DNA from: Sporolactobacillus spathodeae
Lineage (GTDB): Bacteria > Bacillota > Bacilli > Bacillales > Sporolactobacillaceae
DNA length: 42,569 nt
Assembly (NCBI RefSeq): GCF_016908935.1
Contig: NZ_JAFBEV010000024.1
Location: 1 to 42,569 of the forward strand
Direction: 5' to 3'
Shown here: positions 41,282 to 42,569 of the stretch, one piece after another
How the letters are laid out: every line of letters starts with the position of its first letter
Position numbering within the stretch: the stretch's first letter is position 1
The notes under the pieces: model-generated
Seen by the model: the letters and a program-made list of their open reading frames with translations, nothing else
The model's database searches: none
Told to the model about the DNA's origin: nothing
Program-made: the position numbers and the translations under genes

Positions 41282-42395
41282 TTGAATTTACACTTTAAGT
41301 GCAACACCTAGAAAATAATAGGACCCATTGCTGAACCTTCCCTGTACAATAGGATTTGCGGAAACTATTGAAAACAGGTGAACAGCAATGAGTCACTATC
41401 ACCATCTTAATCCATTTGAACGGGAAAGCATACTGAGAAATGTCACATTGGGCAAGTCTATACGCGCAATAGCGACCCTGCTGGGACGCTCCCCAGCCAC
41501 CATCAGCCGTGAACTGAAACGCAATCCACAGCAGGATGGCACGTACTCTTCGGTTCATGCCGAAGAAAACTACCATGCCCGGCGTACAGGCTGTCACCGC
41601 CAGCCCTTACTCGCCAATGCGGCGCTTCGTGATCAGGTACAATGGTTGATTCTTGATCACCAATGGTCGCCTGAGCAAATTGACCAGCGGATGAAATACG
41701 ATCAGAGTCCTTGGAAAATCAGCTATACCACCATTTATCGTGGCATTGAGCGGCATCTGCTCGATATACCGGATCGCCAACCGAGCCAGCGGGGGCTCGC
41801 ACGTCACCTGCGTCATCGCGGGAAAGCCCGGCACGCCAAGGGTTATGAAGAACGTCGGGGAAAAATCGATTTTCACCTGCCCCTTGACCAGCGTCCAACG
41901 GACGCTCAGGAACGCCGAACCGTTGGCCATTGGGAGGCAGACACAGTTATCGGAAAACTCGGTTCCGAATGTCTGGTGACACTTGTTGATCGAAAAACCC
42001 GATTTTTAATGGCTGCCAAAGCAACCCGTAAAACCGCGCAGTGTGTGACCGAAAAGTTGATTGGACTTCTTGACGCCTTGCCTGATTGCCAGCGTCAGAG
42101 TGTCACACCGGATCGGGGAAAAGAATTCGCCTGGTACGCCCGTATCACTGAAAAACTAGGCGTTCCCTTTTATTTTTCCTGCCCCACACGCGCCTTGGCA
42201 ACGCGGCAGCAATGAAAATACAAACGGCCTACTGCGCGAATATTTTCCAAAGGGGCATGATCTGACGCAGGATTCCGATGCCGCTGTCCAACAAACTGTG
42301 GATGAACTGAATCACCGTCCACGCAAATGTCTGGGATGGCAAACGCCTTTTGAGGCCTTTTATCATCAGGTGTTGCACTTGACTTGACAATTCAA
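41282..42395 (+). mobile_element. IS30-family insertion sequence
   Basis: The ends are imperfect 28-bp inverted repeats (41282-41309 and 42368-42395; 23 of 28 match). The inner 13 bases AAGTGCAACACCT are exact and the outer 7 are TTGAATT. Element length is about 1.11 kb. Including one more matching base per end, GG stands on both outer sides, a possible 2-bp target duplication, which is not decisive. The left end lies six bases after the yabR terminator. One transposase gene fills it. Confidence 0.8.
41388..42387 (+). pseudogene. IS30-family transposase, frameshifted
   Basis: The first frame (41388-42215, 275 residues) has the N-terminal helix-turn-helix (NPFERESILRNVTLGKSIRA, LLGRSPATISREL) and the first two catalytic Asp in HWEADTVIGK and VTPDRGKEFA. 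The next frame, after a 1-base shift at the C-run 42182-42185, carries PWQRGSNENTNGLLREYFPK with the catalytic Glu and ends at 42387 in the right inverted repeat. Removing one C from CCCC would restore a full-length protein of about 332 residues. It is thus a recently inactivated copy, a sequencing slip, or, less likely, programmed frameshifting. AGGTGA precedes the ATG. Confidence 0.85.
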
Positions 42396-42448
42396 GGGTA
42401 TAGAAACATTCATGACCGGCTTGTGAAGGCGGAACACTGATCAATATG

Positions 42449-42514
42449 CCGCGGCAAGCGAGCAGCCGAAGCGTAATTGATGAAAAAGGACTTGGCTTAG
42501 CCAAGTTTTTCTTA
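42449..42514 (+). repeat. Dispersed intergenic repeat, copy I (right part)
   Basis: It starts inside the core with CCGCGGCAAGCGAGCAGCCG and ends with the perfect palindrome ACTTGGCTTAGCCAAGT and TTTTCTTA (42507-42514). The left part is missing, and the IS30 element lies 53 bases to the left. Confidence 0.75.
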
Positions 42515-42520
42515 GAGAGA

Positions 42521-42569
42521 TAAGAAAATATAAGGATTTTTGCACAAAAATGCAGCGAAGGCGCGAGAC
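42521..42569 (+). repeat. Dispersed intergenic repeat, copy J (left part, cut by window end)
   Basis: TAAGAAAATATAAGGATTTT then TGCACAAAAATGCAGCGAAG is the left end of a further copy, beginning six bases after copy I ends. The two are in tandem in the same direction. Confidence 0.75.

Noticed and set aside
42182-42185. Programmed frameshift signal in the IS30 transposase
   Set aside because: IS30 transposases are normally single frames, and no slippery A/T heptamer or downstream stem is clear; a simple extra C explains it.

Overview
The window is a low-to-mid GC Firmicutes chromosome segment from an endospore-forming member of the Bacillales. Evidence is the near-complete conservation of the Bacillus subtilis csfB-to-yabR gene order, the dedicated sporulation genes (csfB, yabG, sspF, spoVG, spoVT, yabP, yabQ) and sigma-A, sigma-G and sigma-H type promoters. 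A Sporolactobacillus-like lineage is my guess from overall gene content; I could not run a search to confirm it.

Layout. Bases 1-43 are the 3' end of a 5S rRNA gene, so a ribosomal operon lies just upstream, as rrnA does in B. subtilis. From 385 to 10573 there is a block that B. subtilis lacks at this place: a heterodimeric ABC exporter pair, a MurG paralogue, a DUF4405 haem-type membrane protein, and a minus-strand group of circularly permuted ATP-grasp, alpha-E and transglutaminase proteins followed by a small serine hydrolase. From 11041 the conserved segment runs on the plus strand: csfB, yaaO, tmk, darA, yaaR, holB, ricT, yabA, trmN6, yazA, rsmI, metG, tatD, rnmV, rsmA, yabG, veg, sspF, ispE, purR, spoVG, glmU, prs, rplY/ctc, pth, mfd, spoVT, yabM-like, an HU gene, rqcP, yabP, yabQ, divIC, yabR. 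Compared with B. subtilis, xpaC, yaaN, abrB, yabE, yabJ, fin and mazG/yabN are missing from their usual places. An IS30-family element with a frameshifted transposase follows yabR, where spoIIE would be expected.

How the genes work together. The plus-strand set mixes informational housekeeping (thymidylate kinase, clamp-loader delta', YabA replication control, tRNA and rRNA methyltransferases, MetRS, 5S maturase RnmV, peptidyl-tRNA hydrolase, Mfd, RqcP), precursor supply (IspE, GlmU, Prs with PurR) and sporulation or division factors. Several promoters are readable: a PurBox pair before purR, a sigma-H promoter before spoVG, sigma-G promoters before sspF and spoVT, tandem sigma-A promoters before veg, and sigma-A promoters before metG, glmU and yabR.

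The most unusual signals are four. (1) A dispersed intergenic element of about 125-180 bp, present in about ten intact, degenerate or partial copies. It has TAAGAAAA/TTTTCTTA ends and a terminator-like terminal palindrome. All copies point the same way, and most lie directly behind Rho-independent terminators. (2) The ATP-grasp/alpha-E/transglutaminase operon, which has a strong promoter overlaid by a perfect 10-bp inverted repeat and an apparently non-canonical start codon. (3) A structured glmU leader that could occlude its own ribosome binding site. (4) Hairpins over the spoVT leader and start region.
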